A stretch of DNA of 64,000 nucleotides from UBA9676 sp963837105 (GTDB lineage: Bacteria; Actinomycetota; Actinomycetes; Streptosporangiales; Streptosporangiaceae), in contig CAWIMG010000026.1 in assembly GCA_963837105.1 (NCBI GenBank), positions 1-64,000 on the forward strand. The letters run 5' to 3'. Under the pieces are notes generated by a model. The model searched no databases and had not been told where the DNA came from. It saw only the letters and a list, made by a program, of their open reading frames with translations. Position 1 is the stretch's first letter. Each line of letters starts with the position of its first letter. Shown one piece after another: positions 43,168 through 53,841 of this stretch. The position numbers were made by a program, and so were the translations under genes.

Positions 43168-44094
43168 GTGGACACCACCCCCGCGGTCGAGATCCGTGAT
43201 CTCGTCAAGCGGTACGGCCGGATCAGCGCGGTGGACGGCCTGTCACTGCGGGCGGGCCGGGGCGCAGTGACCGCGGTGCTGGGCCCGAACGGGGCCGGCA
43301 AGACCACCACGGTGGAAATCTGCGAGGGCTACCGCCGCCCGGACGCGGGCACGGTGGCGGTGCTGGGCATGGATCCGGTGGCCGACGCCCGCCGGCTGCG
43401 GCCCCGGGTCGGGGTGATGCCGCAATCCGCTGGCATCCCGCCCGCGGTCCGGGCCGGTGAGTACCTGCGGGTGATCGCGAGGTTCCACGCCCACCCGATG
43501 GACCCGGCCGGCCTGCTGGACCGGCTCGGCCTGGCCGGGCATACCCGGACCCCGTTCAAGCGCCTGTCCGGCGGGCAGCAGCAGCGGCTGTCGCTCGCCG
43601 CCGCTGTCATCGGCCGGCCGGAACTGCTCTTCCTGGACGAGCCCACCACCGGCCTGGACCCGCAGGCGCGGCACGCGACCTGGGACCTGATCGGCGGCAT
43701 GCGGTCGGCCGGGGCCAGCGTCATCCTCACCACACATCACATGGACGAGGCGGAGCGGCTGGCGGACCGGGTCGCCATCGTCGACCGGGGGCGGCTGGTG
43801 GCCGAGGGCACCCCCGCCGAGCTGACCGGCACGGCCGGCCAGCTCCGGTTCCGGGCCGAGCCCGGCCTGGACACCGACAGCCTGCTGGCGGCACTCACAC
43901 CCGGCAGCGCGGCGAAGGAGTCCCCGGCCGGCCACTACGTGGTGGATGTGCACGACCGGGTGGATCCGCAGCTGATAGCGGCGGTGACGGCCTGGTGCGC
44001 CGAGCACGGCGTGCTCGCCCAGGATCTGCGGATCGAAAGCCGCACGCTGGAGGATGTGTTCCTGGAGCTGACCGGGCGGGAGTTGCGGTCATGA
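43168..44094 (+). CDS. ABC transporter ATP-binding protein (export type)
   Basis: A 308-residue ATPase of the DrrA/CcmA-like class. Walker A LGPNGAGKTTT, Q-loop MPQSAGIPPAV, signature LSGGQQQRLSLAAAV, Walker B LLFLDEPTTGLD and the switch histidine THHMDEAERLA. The C-terminal 80 residues (RFRAEPGLDTDSLL and onwards, LEDVFLELTGRELRS) are the regulatory tail of the family. Its partner permease overlaps by four bases. In Streptomyces a similar pair sits between sufR and ctaA, suggesting a conserved neighbourhood; substrate unknown. Confidence 0.9.
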   Translation: MDTTPAVEIRDLVKRYGRISAVDGLSLRAGRGAVTAVLGPNGAGKTTTVEICEGYRRPDAGTVAVLGMDPVADARRLRPRVGVMPQSAGIPPAVRAGEYLRVIARFHAHPMDPAGLLDRLGLAGHTRTPFKRLSGGQQQRLSLAAAVIGRPELLFLDEPTTGLDPQARHATWDLIGGMRSAGASVILTTHHMDEAERLADRVAIVDRGRLVAEGTPAELTGTAGQLRFRAEPGLDTDSLLAALTPGSAAKESPAGHYVVDVHDRVDPQLIAAVTAWCAEHGVLAQDLRIESRTLEDVFLELTGRELRS

Positions 44095-44870
44095 CGGCTG
44101 CCCCCTGGCCGTCACCGGCGCCGGGAGCGGCGCCGGTGACGGCGATGATCACCGCCCAGGCCGGGCTGGAGACCCGGGTCCTGCTGCGCAATGGCGAGCA
44201 GCTGCTGCTGACCCTGATCATCCCGGTGCTGCTGCTGGTGGCGTTCTCGCTGGAGCCGCTGGTGAAGGTGGGCCAGGGCCACCGGGTGAACTTCCTGGTG
44301 CCGGGCATCATCGCGCTGGCGGTGATCTCCACGGCGTTCACCAGCCAGGCCATCGCCACCGGCTTCGAGCGGCGGTACGGAGTGCTGAAGCGGCTGGGGG
44401 CAACCCCGCTCCCCCGGTCCGGCCTGATCGCCGCCAAGACGCTCACCGTGCTGTCGGTGGAAGCCGGCCAGATCGTGGTCATCAGCCTGGTCGGGCTGGC
44501 CCTGGGCTGGCAGCCGCACGGCGGGGCGGCCGGTGCGGCGGCCGCGGTCCTGCTGGTGCTGGCGGGCACGGCCGCGTTCAGCGGGCTCGGCCTGCTGCTG
44601 GCGGGCACCTTGCGGGCCGAGGCCACCCTGGCCGTCGCGAACCTGATCTACCTGGTCCTGATCGGCATCGGCGGAGTGATCTTCCCGCTGGCCCGCTTCC
44701 CCGCCGGGGTCCGCACCGTGCTGACGCTGCTGCCATCCGGGGCGCTCTCCGACGGGCTGCGCTCGGTGCTGTCCGGCGTGGCTGGCTCACCACTGCGCGA
44801 CCTGGCCGTGCTCGTCATCTGGGCGGCGGCCGCGATCGCGCTGGCCGCCCGGATGTTCCGCTGGGAGTAG
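44091..44870 (+). CDS. ABC-2 type export permease
   Basis: A 259-residue membrane protein with six helices. The first follows RNGEQLLLTLIIPVLLLVAF; ATGFERRYGVLKRLGATPL is the cytoplasmic coupling segment found in ABC-2 permeases, followed by IGIGGVIFPLARFPAGV and a last helix ending MFRWE. It forms the channel for the overlapping ATPase gene. Direction of transport is probably outward. Confidence 0.88.
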   Translation: MTAAPWPSPAPGAAPVTAMITAQAGLETRVLLRNGEQLLLTLIIPVLLLVAFSLEPLVKVGQGHRVNFLVPGIIALAVISTAFTSQAIATGFERRYGVLKRLGATPLPRSGLIAAKTLTVLSVEAGQIVVISLVGLALGWQPHGGAAGAAAAVLLVLAGTAAFSGLGLLLAGTLRAEATLAVANLIYLVLIGIGGVIFPLARFPAGVRTVLTLLPSGALSDGLRSVLSGVAGSPLRDLAVLVIWAAAAIALAARMFRWE

Positions 44871-44874
44871 GCGG

Positions 44875-44898
44875 CCGCCGGGCCCGGGCGCCCGGCGG
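44875..44898 (+). terminator. GC-rich hairpin after the ABC permease
   Basis: Arms CCGCCGGGC and GCCCGGCGG flank a six-base loop just after the permease stop. It could end the ABC transcript before the EamA gene; there is no U-tract. Confidence 0.5.
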
Positions 44899-44938
44899 AG
44901 GACCGGCCAGGCGGGCGCCGGATGGGGCCGGCCCGGCG

Positions 44939-45862
44939 GTGACCGCCCGGCCCGGGCCGGCCGGGCCGCTCGGCCACCTGCCGCCGTCGCTGCTGGTCTT
45001 CACCGGCATCGTGTCCGTGCAGGTCGGCGCCGGGCTGGCGGCGCGGCTGTTCACCCAGCTACCGCCCGCGGCCGTCACCGGCCTGCGGCTGTGGTCGGCG
45101 GCCCTGCTGATGGCCGCGCTGGGCGCCCGCGGGCTGGCCGAGAGTGTGGCCCGGCTGGTGCGGGACCGGGCCTGGCCGGACACGGCGGTGGTGGCAGGGT
45201 TCGGGGTGACCCTCGCGGTCATGAACTTCTCGATCTACCAGGCGTTCGCCCGGATCCCGCTGGGGATCGCGGTCACCATCGAGTTCCTCGGCCCGCTGGC
45301 GGTCGCCATCGCCGCCTCCCGGCGGCTGATCGACCTGCTCTGGGTCGCCCTGGCTGGGACCGGCGTGGCCCTGCTCGCCGGCGTGGGCCACGCCACCGGG
45401 ACCGGTCACCGGGCCGACCTGGCCGGGCTGGGGTTCGCGCTGCTGGCCGGCGCGGCCTGGGCCGGCTACATCGTGCTCAGCCGGGCCACCGGCCGCCGCT
45501 TCACCGGCACATCCGGCCTGACCATCGCGATGGTGCTGGCGGCGGTGCTGAGCATCCCGGTGGGTGCCGACGCCGGGCGGGGGGCGCTGCTGCGCCCGGA
45601 CGTGCTGATCACGGGAGTGGCCATCGGCCTGCTGTCCTCGATCATCCCGTACTCGCTGGAACTGGAGGCACTGCGGCGGGTATCGGCGCGGGTGTTCGGC
45701 ATCTGGATGAGCCTGGAACCAGCGGTCGCGGCCCTGGTCGGGCTGGCCATGCTCGGTGAGTCGCTGGCGGTCAGCGAGTGGGTGGCCATCGTGCTGGTGA
45801 TGATCGCCTGTGCGGGTGCCGCCCGGGGTGGTACCCGCCAGTCCCAGGCACCCCAGGCGTAA
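44939..45862 (+). CDS. EamA/RhtA-family metabolite exporter
   Basis: A 307-residue protein with ten hydrophobic segments in two EamA repeats. The first repeat ends around IAVTIEFLGPLAVAIAASR and the second around SSIIPYSLELEALRRVSAR, VFGIWMSLEPAVAALVG and LGESLAV, which is the RhtA-type (amino acid and homoserine efflux) signature. It lies between the ABC pair and ctaA on the same strand but with hairpin and palindrome boundaries on both sides. Substrate unknown. Confidence 0.85.
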   Translation: MTARPGPAGPLGHLPPSLLVFTGIVSVQVGAGLAARLFTQLPPAAVTGLRLWSAALLMAALGARGLAESVARLVRDRAWPDTAVVAGFGVTLAVMNFSIYQAFARIPLGIAVTIEFLGPLAVAIAASRRLIDLLWVALAGTGVALLAGVGHATGTGHRADLAGLGFALLAGAAWAGYIVLSRATGRRFTGTSGLTIAMVLAAVLSIPVGADAGRGALLRPDVLITGVAIGLLSSIIPYSLELEALRRVSARVFGIWMSLEPAVAALVGLAMLGESLAVSEWVAIVLVMIACAGAARGGTRQSQAPQA

Positions 45863-45935
45863 CCGCGCATCAGCCCCACCGCCCCTGGCGGACCCCAGCC
45901 CCACCGCCCCCTGGCCGCCATCCCGGCGGCCGGTT

Positions 45936-45960
45936 TGTCATGGTTGCCACGACCATGACA
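45936..45960. promoter_or_regulatory. Perfect inverted repeat TGTCATGGT-N7-ACCATGACA upstream of ctaA
   Basis: Nine-base perfect arms surround a seven-base spacer. The centre lies about 95 bases before the ctaA start, and another TGTCAT half-site follows at 45965. Its form fits a dimeric helix-turn-helix regulator. It is also 73 bases after the EamA stop, so a transcript-end role is possible but the spacer and flanks are not terminator-like. Confidence 0.6.
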
Positions 45961-46030
45961 TTCCTGTCATCCCAGGGCGCCATCCCCGGCTGTCCAGGCG
46001 GGCCGGGTGCGCGTCCGGCGGGTCACTCCC

Positions 46031-46036
46031 TACCAT
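46031..46036 (+). promoter_or_regulatory. Candidate -10 hexamer of a leaderless ctaA transcript
   Basis: TACCAT lies six bases before the GTG start at 46043, with no ribosome site between them, which is the spacing of actinobacterial leaderless promoters. Confidence 0.4.
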
Positions 46037-46042
46037 GGGGAC

Positions 46043-47158
46043 GTGCCCGCCGACCCGACTCCGCCGGCTGCCAGCCCACCGGCCGCCAGCAACGGCAACG
46101 GCCTGCCGCCCGCGCCGGGCAACGGCCTGCCGCCCGCGCCCAGCAGCGGGCTGGCCGGCGTGCTCCGGCGGGTGGCTGCCCCGGTCTGGGAGCCAACGCC
46201 GACCGCGCTGCGGCGGATCGCCGCCGCCGGGGTGGTGGTCACCGCGCTCATCATCGTCACCGGCGCGGCGGTCCGGCTGAGCCAGTCCGGTCTTGGCTGC
46301 CCAGACTGGCCGCAATGCACCCGCGGCAGCCTGGTCGCTGCCCACACCGCGGGCGACCCGATGTTCCACACCTGGATCGAGTTCGGTAACCGGGTGTTCA
46401 CGGTGATGGTGACGGTGGTGGCGGCAGCGGTGCTGATCGCCGCCTGGCGGTTCCGGCCCGGTGGGCGCCGCCGGGCCGACCTGGTCTGGCTGGCAGCCGC
46501 GCAGCCGGCCGGCGTGGTCGCCCAGATCGTGCTGGGCGGGATCGTGGTGCTGACCAAGCTCAACCCGGCCATGGTGTCGCTGCACTTCCTGGTGTCCGTC
46601 GCGGTGGTGGCCGCCGCGGTGGCGCTGCATGCCCGGTGCACCGAGGGCACCGCGCCGGCCCGCCCGCTGGTCCGGGCCGACCTGCGGCTGCTCGGCTACG
46701 GGGTGGCCACGGTGGCGGCGGTGATGCTGGCGGCGGGAACCGTGGTGACCGGGACCGGCCCACTGGCCGGCGCGGCCGATGTGCCCCGGTACCACCTGCC
46801 GCTGACCGGCGTCACCCAGTTCCACGCCGACATCGGCTGGCTGCTCGGTGGCCTGGTGCTGGCCCTGGTGCTCGGGCTGCGGCTGACCCGGGCGCCGGCC
46901 CGGGCCATGCGGCTGGGCTGGCTGCTGCTCGGGCTGCTGCTGATCCAGGGCGTGGTCGGCTATACCCAGTACTTCAGTGGCCTCCCGGCCGGGCTGGTCT
47001 GGGTGCACGTGACAGGCTCGCTGCTGGTCTGGATCGTGGCCCTGCAATTGCTGTTCGCGATGCGCGACCGGGGCCCACTGCTGCCGCCCGCGCCAGGCCA
47101 GCCTGACGAGCAGTCTGCCCTGGCCGGCTCGCCGGCCGAGCCCGCTCCGGCCCGCTGA
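46043..47158 (+). CDS. ctaA: Heme A synthase (COX15/CtaA family)
   Basis: A 371-residue membrane enzyme that oxidises heme O to heme A for aa3-type cytochrome oxidase. After a Pro/Asn/Gly-rich leader with a repeated GNGLPPAP, eight helices follow. The heme-ligand histidines appear in FHTWIEFGNR, SLHFLVSV, TQFHADIGW and WVHVTGSL, and the extracytoplasmic cysteine pair in GLGCPDWPQC. The partner ctaB (heme O synthase), normally next to it in actinobacteria, is absent from this window. GTG 46043 is chosen from the leaderless promoter. Confidence 0.9.
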   Translation: MPADPTPPAASPPAASNGNGLPPAPGNGLPPAPSSGLAGVLRRVAAPVWEPTPTALRRIAAAGVVVTALIIVTGAAVRLSQSGLGCPDWPQCTRGSLVAAHTAGDPMFHTWIEFGNRVFTVMVTVVAAAVLIAAWRFRPGGRRRADLVWLAAAQPAGVVAQIVLGGIVVLTKLNPAMVSLHFLVSVAVVAAAVALHARCTEGTAPARPLVRADLRLLGYGVATVAAVMLAAGTVVTGTGPLAGAADVPRYHLPLTGVTQFHADIGWLLGGLVLALVLGLRLTRAPARAMRLGWLLLGLLLIQGVVGYTQYFSGLPAGLVWVHVTGSLLVWIVALQLLFAMRDRGPLLPPAPGQPDEQSALAGSPAEPAPAR

Positions 47159-47339
47159 TGACCGGGCTGGCTGCCTGGCTGCCCCATGGTGGCCACCCGG
47201 CCCGGACTGGCCCGTTAGAACGCCCCCTGCGGGGGAGGTGACCCGGTAGGGCGCCGGATAGGGTCGTATCCATAACGATCCCGGCGGCTGCACCGGTGGC
47301 GCGGCGCGCACCCGCCTGGAAAGGAGCGCTGATCTCACT

Positions 47340-49478
47340 GTGACAACCGCAGCCGGCACCGTCTGGTCAGCCGCCGACCGGCGGGCCGTCAACCTGATCC
47401 GGGTCCTGGCAATGGACGCCGTCGAGCAGGCCGGGTCCGGTCACCCGGGCACGGCGATGAGCCTGGCCCCGGCTGCCTACCTGCTGTTCCAGGAGATCCT
47501 CCGGCACGACCCGGCCGATCCTGGCTGGCTGGGCCGGGACCGGTTCGTGCTGTCCTGCGGCCACTCCAGCCTCACCTTGTACCTGCAGTTCTACCTGTCC
47601 GGGTACGGGCTGACCCTGGACGACATCAGGGCCCTGCGCACCTGGGGCAGCCTCACCCCCGGCCATCCCGAGTACCGGCACACCCCGGGCGTGGAGACCA
47701 CCACCGGCCCGCTCGGGCAGGGCCTGGCCAACGCGGTGGGGATGGCCATGGCCGCCCGCCGGGAACGCGGCCTGCTGGACCCGGACACACCCGACGGCGC
47801 CAGCCCGTTCGACCATTACATTTACGTGTTCACCTCGGACGGGGACATCGAGGAGGGCATCAGCCACGAGACGTCGTCGCTGGCCGGTCACCAGGAACTC
47901 GGCCGCCTCATCGTGGTCTACGACGACAACACCATCTCGATCGAGGACGACACCGCGATCGCCAAGTCGGAAGACGTGTGCGCCCGCTACGCCGCCTACG
48001 GCTGGCACGTCCAGCGGGTGAACTGGCGGCACCCGGACGGCTACGCCGAGGACGTGGACGCGCTGCGGTCGGCCTTGATCACCGCCCGCGACCACACCAG
48101 CCAGCCCTCGTTCATCTCACTGCGCACGATCATCGGCTGGCCCGCGCCGACCAAGCAGAACACTGGTGAGGCCCATGGCGCGGCGCTCGGTGCGCAGGAG
48201 GTGGCGGCCACCAAGCGCATCCTCGGGTTCGACCCGGAGGTGGCCTTCCCGGCCGAGGACGACATCGTCGCCCACGCCCGGCTGGTGGCCGACCGCAGCA
48301 AGCTGGCGCGTGCCGCCTGGGAGGAGTCCTTCGCCAGCTGGGCCGCGGCCAGCCCGGACCGGGCCGCGCTGCTGGCCCGGCTGACCGCGCAGGAGCTGCC
48401 TGGCGGGTGGGCAGCCGCCCTGCCGTCCTTCCCGCCTGGCAGCAAGGCCATGGCGACCAGGAAAGCCTCGGGTGAGGTGCTGACCGCGCTGGCCGGGACG
48501 CTCCCCGAGCTGTGGGGCGGATCCGCCGACCTGGCCGGGAGCAACAACACGACCATGGCGAACGAGCCGTCCTTCATCCCGGCCGAGCACCAGACCCGGA
48601 TGTTCCCCGGCAACCGGTACGGCCGCACCCTGCATTTCGGCATCCGGGAGCATGCCATGGCCGCGGTCTGCAACGGGATCGCGGTGGACGGGCTGACCCG
48701 GCCCTACGCCGGCACGTTCCTGGTGTTCAGCGACTACATGCGGCCCGCGGTCCGGCTGGCGGCGATGATGCGGCTGCCGGTGACCTACGTCTGGACCCAC
48801 GACTCCATCGGCCTCGGTGAGGACGGGCCCACCCACCAGCCGGTCGAGCACCTGTGGGCGCTGCGCGCGATCCCCGGCCTGGACGTCGTCCGGCCCGCTG
48901 ACGCCAACGAGACCGTGGTCGCCTGGCGGACCATTCTCTGCCACAACGACCGGCCGGCCGGTCTGTGCCTGAGCCGGCAGAACCTGCCGGTACTGGACCG
49001 TTCGGCCAGCCCCGCCGACGTCGCCGCCGGCGCCGGGCTGGCCAGCGCCGAGGGCACCGCCCGCGGTGGCTACGTGCTGGCCGAGGCGGCCGGTGGCGAG
49101 CCGGCGGTCATCATCATCGCCACCGGCAGTGAGGTGCAGGTGGCGCTGGCCGCACGGGAGCTGATGGCCGGGGAGGGCATTGCCGCCCGGGTGGTCTCCA
49201 TGCCCTGTGTGGAATGGTTCACCGCCCAGGATGCGGCGTACCAGGAGGCAGTGCTGCCAGCCGGGGTGGCGGCCAGGGTCTGTGTCGAGGCGGGCATCGC
49301 CCTCGGCTGGCAGGCCTGGGCCGGCCCGGCAGGCGAGTGCGTCAGCCTGGAGCACTTCGGCGCCTCGGCCGACTACCGGGTGCTGATGGAGCAGTTCGGG
49401 TTCACCCCGGAACGGGTGGCGGCCGCTGCCCGGGCAAGCCTGGCCAGGCTCGGCCAGGGCACACAAGATGGCAGCTGA
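47340..49478 (+). CDS. tkt: Transketolase
   Basis: A 712-residue thiamine-diphosphate enzyme that moves two-carbon units between sugar phosphates in both the pentose-phosphate and Calvin cycles. N-terminal HPGTAMSLAPAAYLLF and the ThDP motif SDGDIEEGISHETSSL...DDNTISIEDDT lie near 35-55 and 160-205. The pyrimidine-domain glutamate is in HFGIREHAMAAVCNG, and THDSIGLGEDGPTHQP binds substrate. GTG 47340 follows ribosome site aaaggag. It begins the tkt-tal-pgi-zwf-opcA-pgl run. The 180-bp upstream gap holds a CCCCC/GGGGG hairpin at about 47223 and a GGATA-N6-TATCC dyad. Confidence 0.96.
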   Translation: MTTAAGTVWSAADRRAVNLIRVLAMDAVEQAGSGHPGTAMSLAPAAYLLFQEILRHDPADPGWLGRDRFVLSCGHSSLTLYLQFYLSGYGLTLDDIRALRTWGSLTPGHPEYRHTPGVETTTGPLGQGLANAVGMAMAARRERGLLDPDTPDGASPFDHYIYVFTSDGDIEEGISHETSSLAGHQELGRLIVVYDDNTISIEDDTAIAKSEDVCARYAAYGWHVQRVNWRHPDGYAEDVDALRSALITARDHTSQPSFISLRTIIGWPAPTKQNTGEAHGAALGAQEVAATKRILGFDPEVAFPAEDDIVAHARLVADRSKLARAAWEESFASWAAASPDRAALLARLTAQELPGGWAAALPSFPPGSKAMATRKASGEVLTALAGTLPELWGGSADLAGSNNTTMANEPSFIPAEHQTRMFPGNRYGRTLHFGIREHAMAAVCNGIAVDGLTRPYAGTFLVFSDYMRPAVRLAAMMRLPVTYVWTHDSIGLGEDGPTHQPVEHLWALRAIPGLDVVRPADANETVVAWRTILCHNDRPAGLCLSRQNLPVLDRSASPADVAAGAGLASAEGTARGGYVLAEAAGGEPAVIIIATGSEVQVALAARELMAGEGIAARVVSMPCVEWFTAQDAAYQEAVLPAGVAARVCVEAGIALGWQAWAGPAGECVSLEHFGASADYRVLMEQFGFTPERVAAAARASLARLGQGTQDGS

Positions 49479-49507
49479 GGGAACGCGAGCGACAGGAGCG
49501 AGCCGTC

Positions 49508-50623
49508 ATGACCGCACAGCCAGACGACGTCCTGGGACAGCTGTCCGCCGCCGGTGTATCGGTGTGGCTGGACGACATCAGCCGTGACCGGCTGACCAGC
49601 GGTGGCCTGGCCGCCCTGATGGCAGACCGGCACGTGGTCGGGGTCACGTCCAACCCGACCATCTTCGCCCACGCGCTGAGCCGCGGTGAGGCCTACCACG
49701 AGCAGCTGGCCAGCCTGGCGCTGCGCGGCGTCAACGTCGGCGAAGCGTCCCGCGCCATCACCAGCTACGACGTCCGGTGGGCGTGCGACGTGCTCCGGCC
49801 CGCCTACGACCAGAGCGCCGGGGTGGATGGCCGGGTGTCGCTGGAGGTGGACCCGCGGCTTGCCCACGACACGGCCGCGACCGTGGCCGAGGCCCGGGCC
49901 CTATGGTGGCTGGTGGACCGGCCGAACCTGTTCATCAAGATTCCGGCCACCCTGGCCGGGCTGCCCGCCATCACCCAGTGCCTGGCCGATGGGATCAGTG
50001 TCAACGTCACGCTGATCTTCTCGCTGGCGCGGTATGACCAGGTGATCGACGCCTTCTTCGCCGGCCTGGAGCAGGCCGGGCGGGCCGGCCACGACCTGGC
50101 TGGCATCGCCTCGGTGGCGTCGTTCTTCGTCAGCCGGGTCGACACCGAGGTGGACAGCCGGCTGGACAAGATCGGCACGCCGGAGGCGGCGGCGCTGCGC
50201 GGCAAGGCGGCGCTGGCCAATGCCCGGCTCGCCTACCAGCTGTATGAGCAGAAGACCGGCACCGAGCGCTGGCAGGCGCTGCACCGCGCCGGGGCGCGCC
50301 CGCAGCGGCCGCTGTGGGCATCGACCAGCACCAAGGACCCGGCCTACCCGGACACCATGTACGTGGTGGAACTGGTGGCGCCGGGCACGGTCAACACCAT
50401 GCCCGAGGCCACCGCGCAGGCCATGGCAGATCATGGCCAGCTGCGCGGCGACACCATCCGCGGCACCTACCGGCAGTCGGCCGAGGTCTTCGAGCAGCTG
50501 GCCGGGCTCGGCATCGGTTACGACGACGTCGTGCAGGTACTGGAGGACGAGGGGGTGGCGAAGTTCGCCGCGTCCTGGGACGAACTGATCGGCACGATTG
50601 AGACGGAGATGGAGCGGGCATGA
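49508..50623 (+). CDS. tal: Transaldolase
   Basis: A 371-residue enzyme of the long actinobacterial transaldolase group (TalB-like, with a C-terminal extension). SVWLDDISRDRL and VVGVTSNPTIFAHAL form the N-terminal active-site part. The Schiff-base lysine lies in NLFIKIPATLAGL, and SVNVTLIFSLARYDQVIDAF follows. It transfers dihydroxyacetone units between sugar phosphates. It starts 29 bp after tkt and overlaps pgi by four bases. Confidence 0.95.
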   Translation: MTAQPDDVLGQLSAAGVSVWLDDISRDRLTSGGLAALMADRHVVGVTSNPTIFAHALSRGEAYHEQLASLALRGVNVGEASRAITSYDVRWACDVLRPAYDQSAGVDGRVSLEVDPRLAHDTAATVAEARALWWLVDRPNLFIKIPATLAGLPAITQCLADGISVNVTLIFSLARYDQVIDAFFAGLEQAGRAGHDLAGIASVASFFVSRVDTEVDSRLDKIGTPEAAALRGKAALANARLAYQLYEQKTGTERWQALHRAGARPQRPLWASTSTKDPAYPDTMYVVELVAPGTVNTMPEATAQAMADHGQLRGDTIRGTYRQSAEVFEQLAGLGIGYDDVVQVLEDEGVAKFAASWDELIGTIETEMERA

Positions 50624-52268
50624 CCGCCCCCGGTGCCGCGGCCCGGCCCCCGGCAGTATCGGTCGGCTGGTACAGCACAGCGCTGACCGAAGCCGCCGGG
50701 CAGGCGGTGGACAAGCTTGCCGGGGACGGTGTGCCGGCCGCCCTGTCGGCGAAGGACACAGAGCTATGGGGCGCCGACGCCGCCGCGGAGGCGGCGATCA
50801 GGCTTGGCTGGCTGGATGCTCCCCATGCCTCCCAGCCGCTGCTGGCCCCGCTGGCCGCGCTGGCCAGCCAGGCGCACGAGGACGGCATCGAGCACATCGT
50901 GCTCTCCGGCATGGGCGGCTCCTCGCTGGCACCCGAGGTGATCAGCCGGAGCTTCCAGGTGCCGCTCACCGTGCTCGACACCACCGACCCGCACGCTGCC
51001 GCCCGGGTGCTGGCCGACCGGCTGGACCGCACGCTGGTCGTGGTGTCCAGCAAGAGCGGCTCGACCATCGAGACCGACAGCCACCGGCGGATCTACGAGC
51101 ACGCGCTGGCCGGGCACGGGCTGTCCCCCGGCCAGATCGCCCGCCGGATCGTGGTGGTCACCGACCCCGGGTCACCGCTGGAGGGCCTGGCCCGGCAGGC
51201 GGGTTACCAGGTGGTGCTGGCCGACCCCATGGTGGGTGGCCGCTACAGCGCGCTGACCGCGTTCGGCCTGGTGCCGGCCGGCCTGGCCGGCGCCGATGTG
51301 GCCCGGCTGCTGGACGAGGCGGACGCGGTGCGGCCCGCGCTGGCCGCGGACACCAGTAACCCGGGGCTGACGCTGGGGGCCGCGCTCGGCGGGTACGCGC
51401 TGACCGGCCATGACAAGGCGGTGCTGGCCGATTGCGGGTCGGGCCTGCCCGGCTTCGGCGACTGGGCTGAGCAGCTGATCGCCGAGTCCACCGGCAAGCA
51501 CGGCCGCGGCATCCTGCCGGTGGTGGTGGACGGCGAGAATTCGCCCGGCTTCTCCCCCGGTCCCGACATTCATCTGATCGGGCTGGGCGAGCCGTCCGGG
51601 CCGGTCGACACCTCGGTGACCGGCCCGCTCGGAGCCCAGTTCCTGATCTGGGAATACGCGGTGGCGGTGGCCGGGCGGCTGCTCGGCATCAACCCGTTCG
51701 ACCAGCCCAATGTGGCTGAGTCCAAGGAGAACACGGCCAGGCTGCTGGCCGAGTCGGGTGACGGGCCACTGCCCGCCGGTGAGCCTGCTTTCACCGACGG
51801 CGCGGTCGATGTGTACGCCGAGCCCGGCCTGGTGGCCGGCTCCGGCGGCCTGGCCGGGCTGCTGGACGGGCTGCTGCTCGCCCTGCCCGAGCGTGGCTAC
51901 CTGGCGATCATGGCCTACCTGGACCGGGCCGGCGACGGGGCGGCCGCCTACCTCCGGGACACGCTGGCCGCCCGGACCACTCACCCGGTCACCTTCGGCT
52001 GGGGCCCGCGGTTCCTGCACTCGACCGGGCAGTACCACAAGGGCGGCCCGCAGGACGGGGTCTTCCTGCAGATCACCGGCGCCGTGACCAGTGACGTGCC
52101 GGTCCCGGGGCGGCCGTTCAGCCTCGGCCGGCTGCAGCTCGCCCAGGCACTCGGCGACCTGCGGGCGCTGGGGCAACGTGGCCGGCCGGCGGTCCGGCTG
52201 CATCTGCGCGACCGGGCCGAGGGCCTGCGCCAGCTGCTGGCCGCGGCGGACGTGAGCGGCGGGCAGCG

Positions 52269-52272
<4 letters not shown>
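50620..52272 (+). CDS. pgi: Glucose-6-phosphate isomerase
   Basis: A 550-residue PGI of the actinobacterial long type, linking glycolysis to the pentose-phosphate pathway. The SIS-domain motifs are GMGGSSLAPEVISRSF, VVSSKSGSTIETDSH (phosphate binding), GRYSALTAFGLVPAGLAG and the C-terminal lysine region FLHSTGQYHKGGPQDG. In this cluster it stands between tal and zwf, coupled to both by four-base overlaps. The catalytic Glu and His are in the expected regions but I did not align them exactly. Confidence 0.92.
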
Positions 52273-53816
<1,544 letters not shown>

Positions 53817-53841
53817 GCGGCCGGACGGGAGTGGACGCGCG

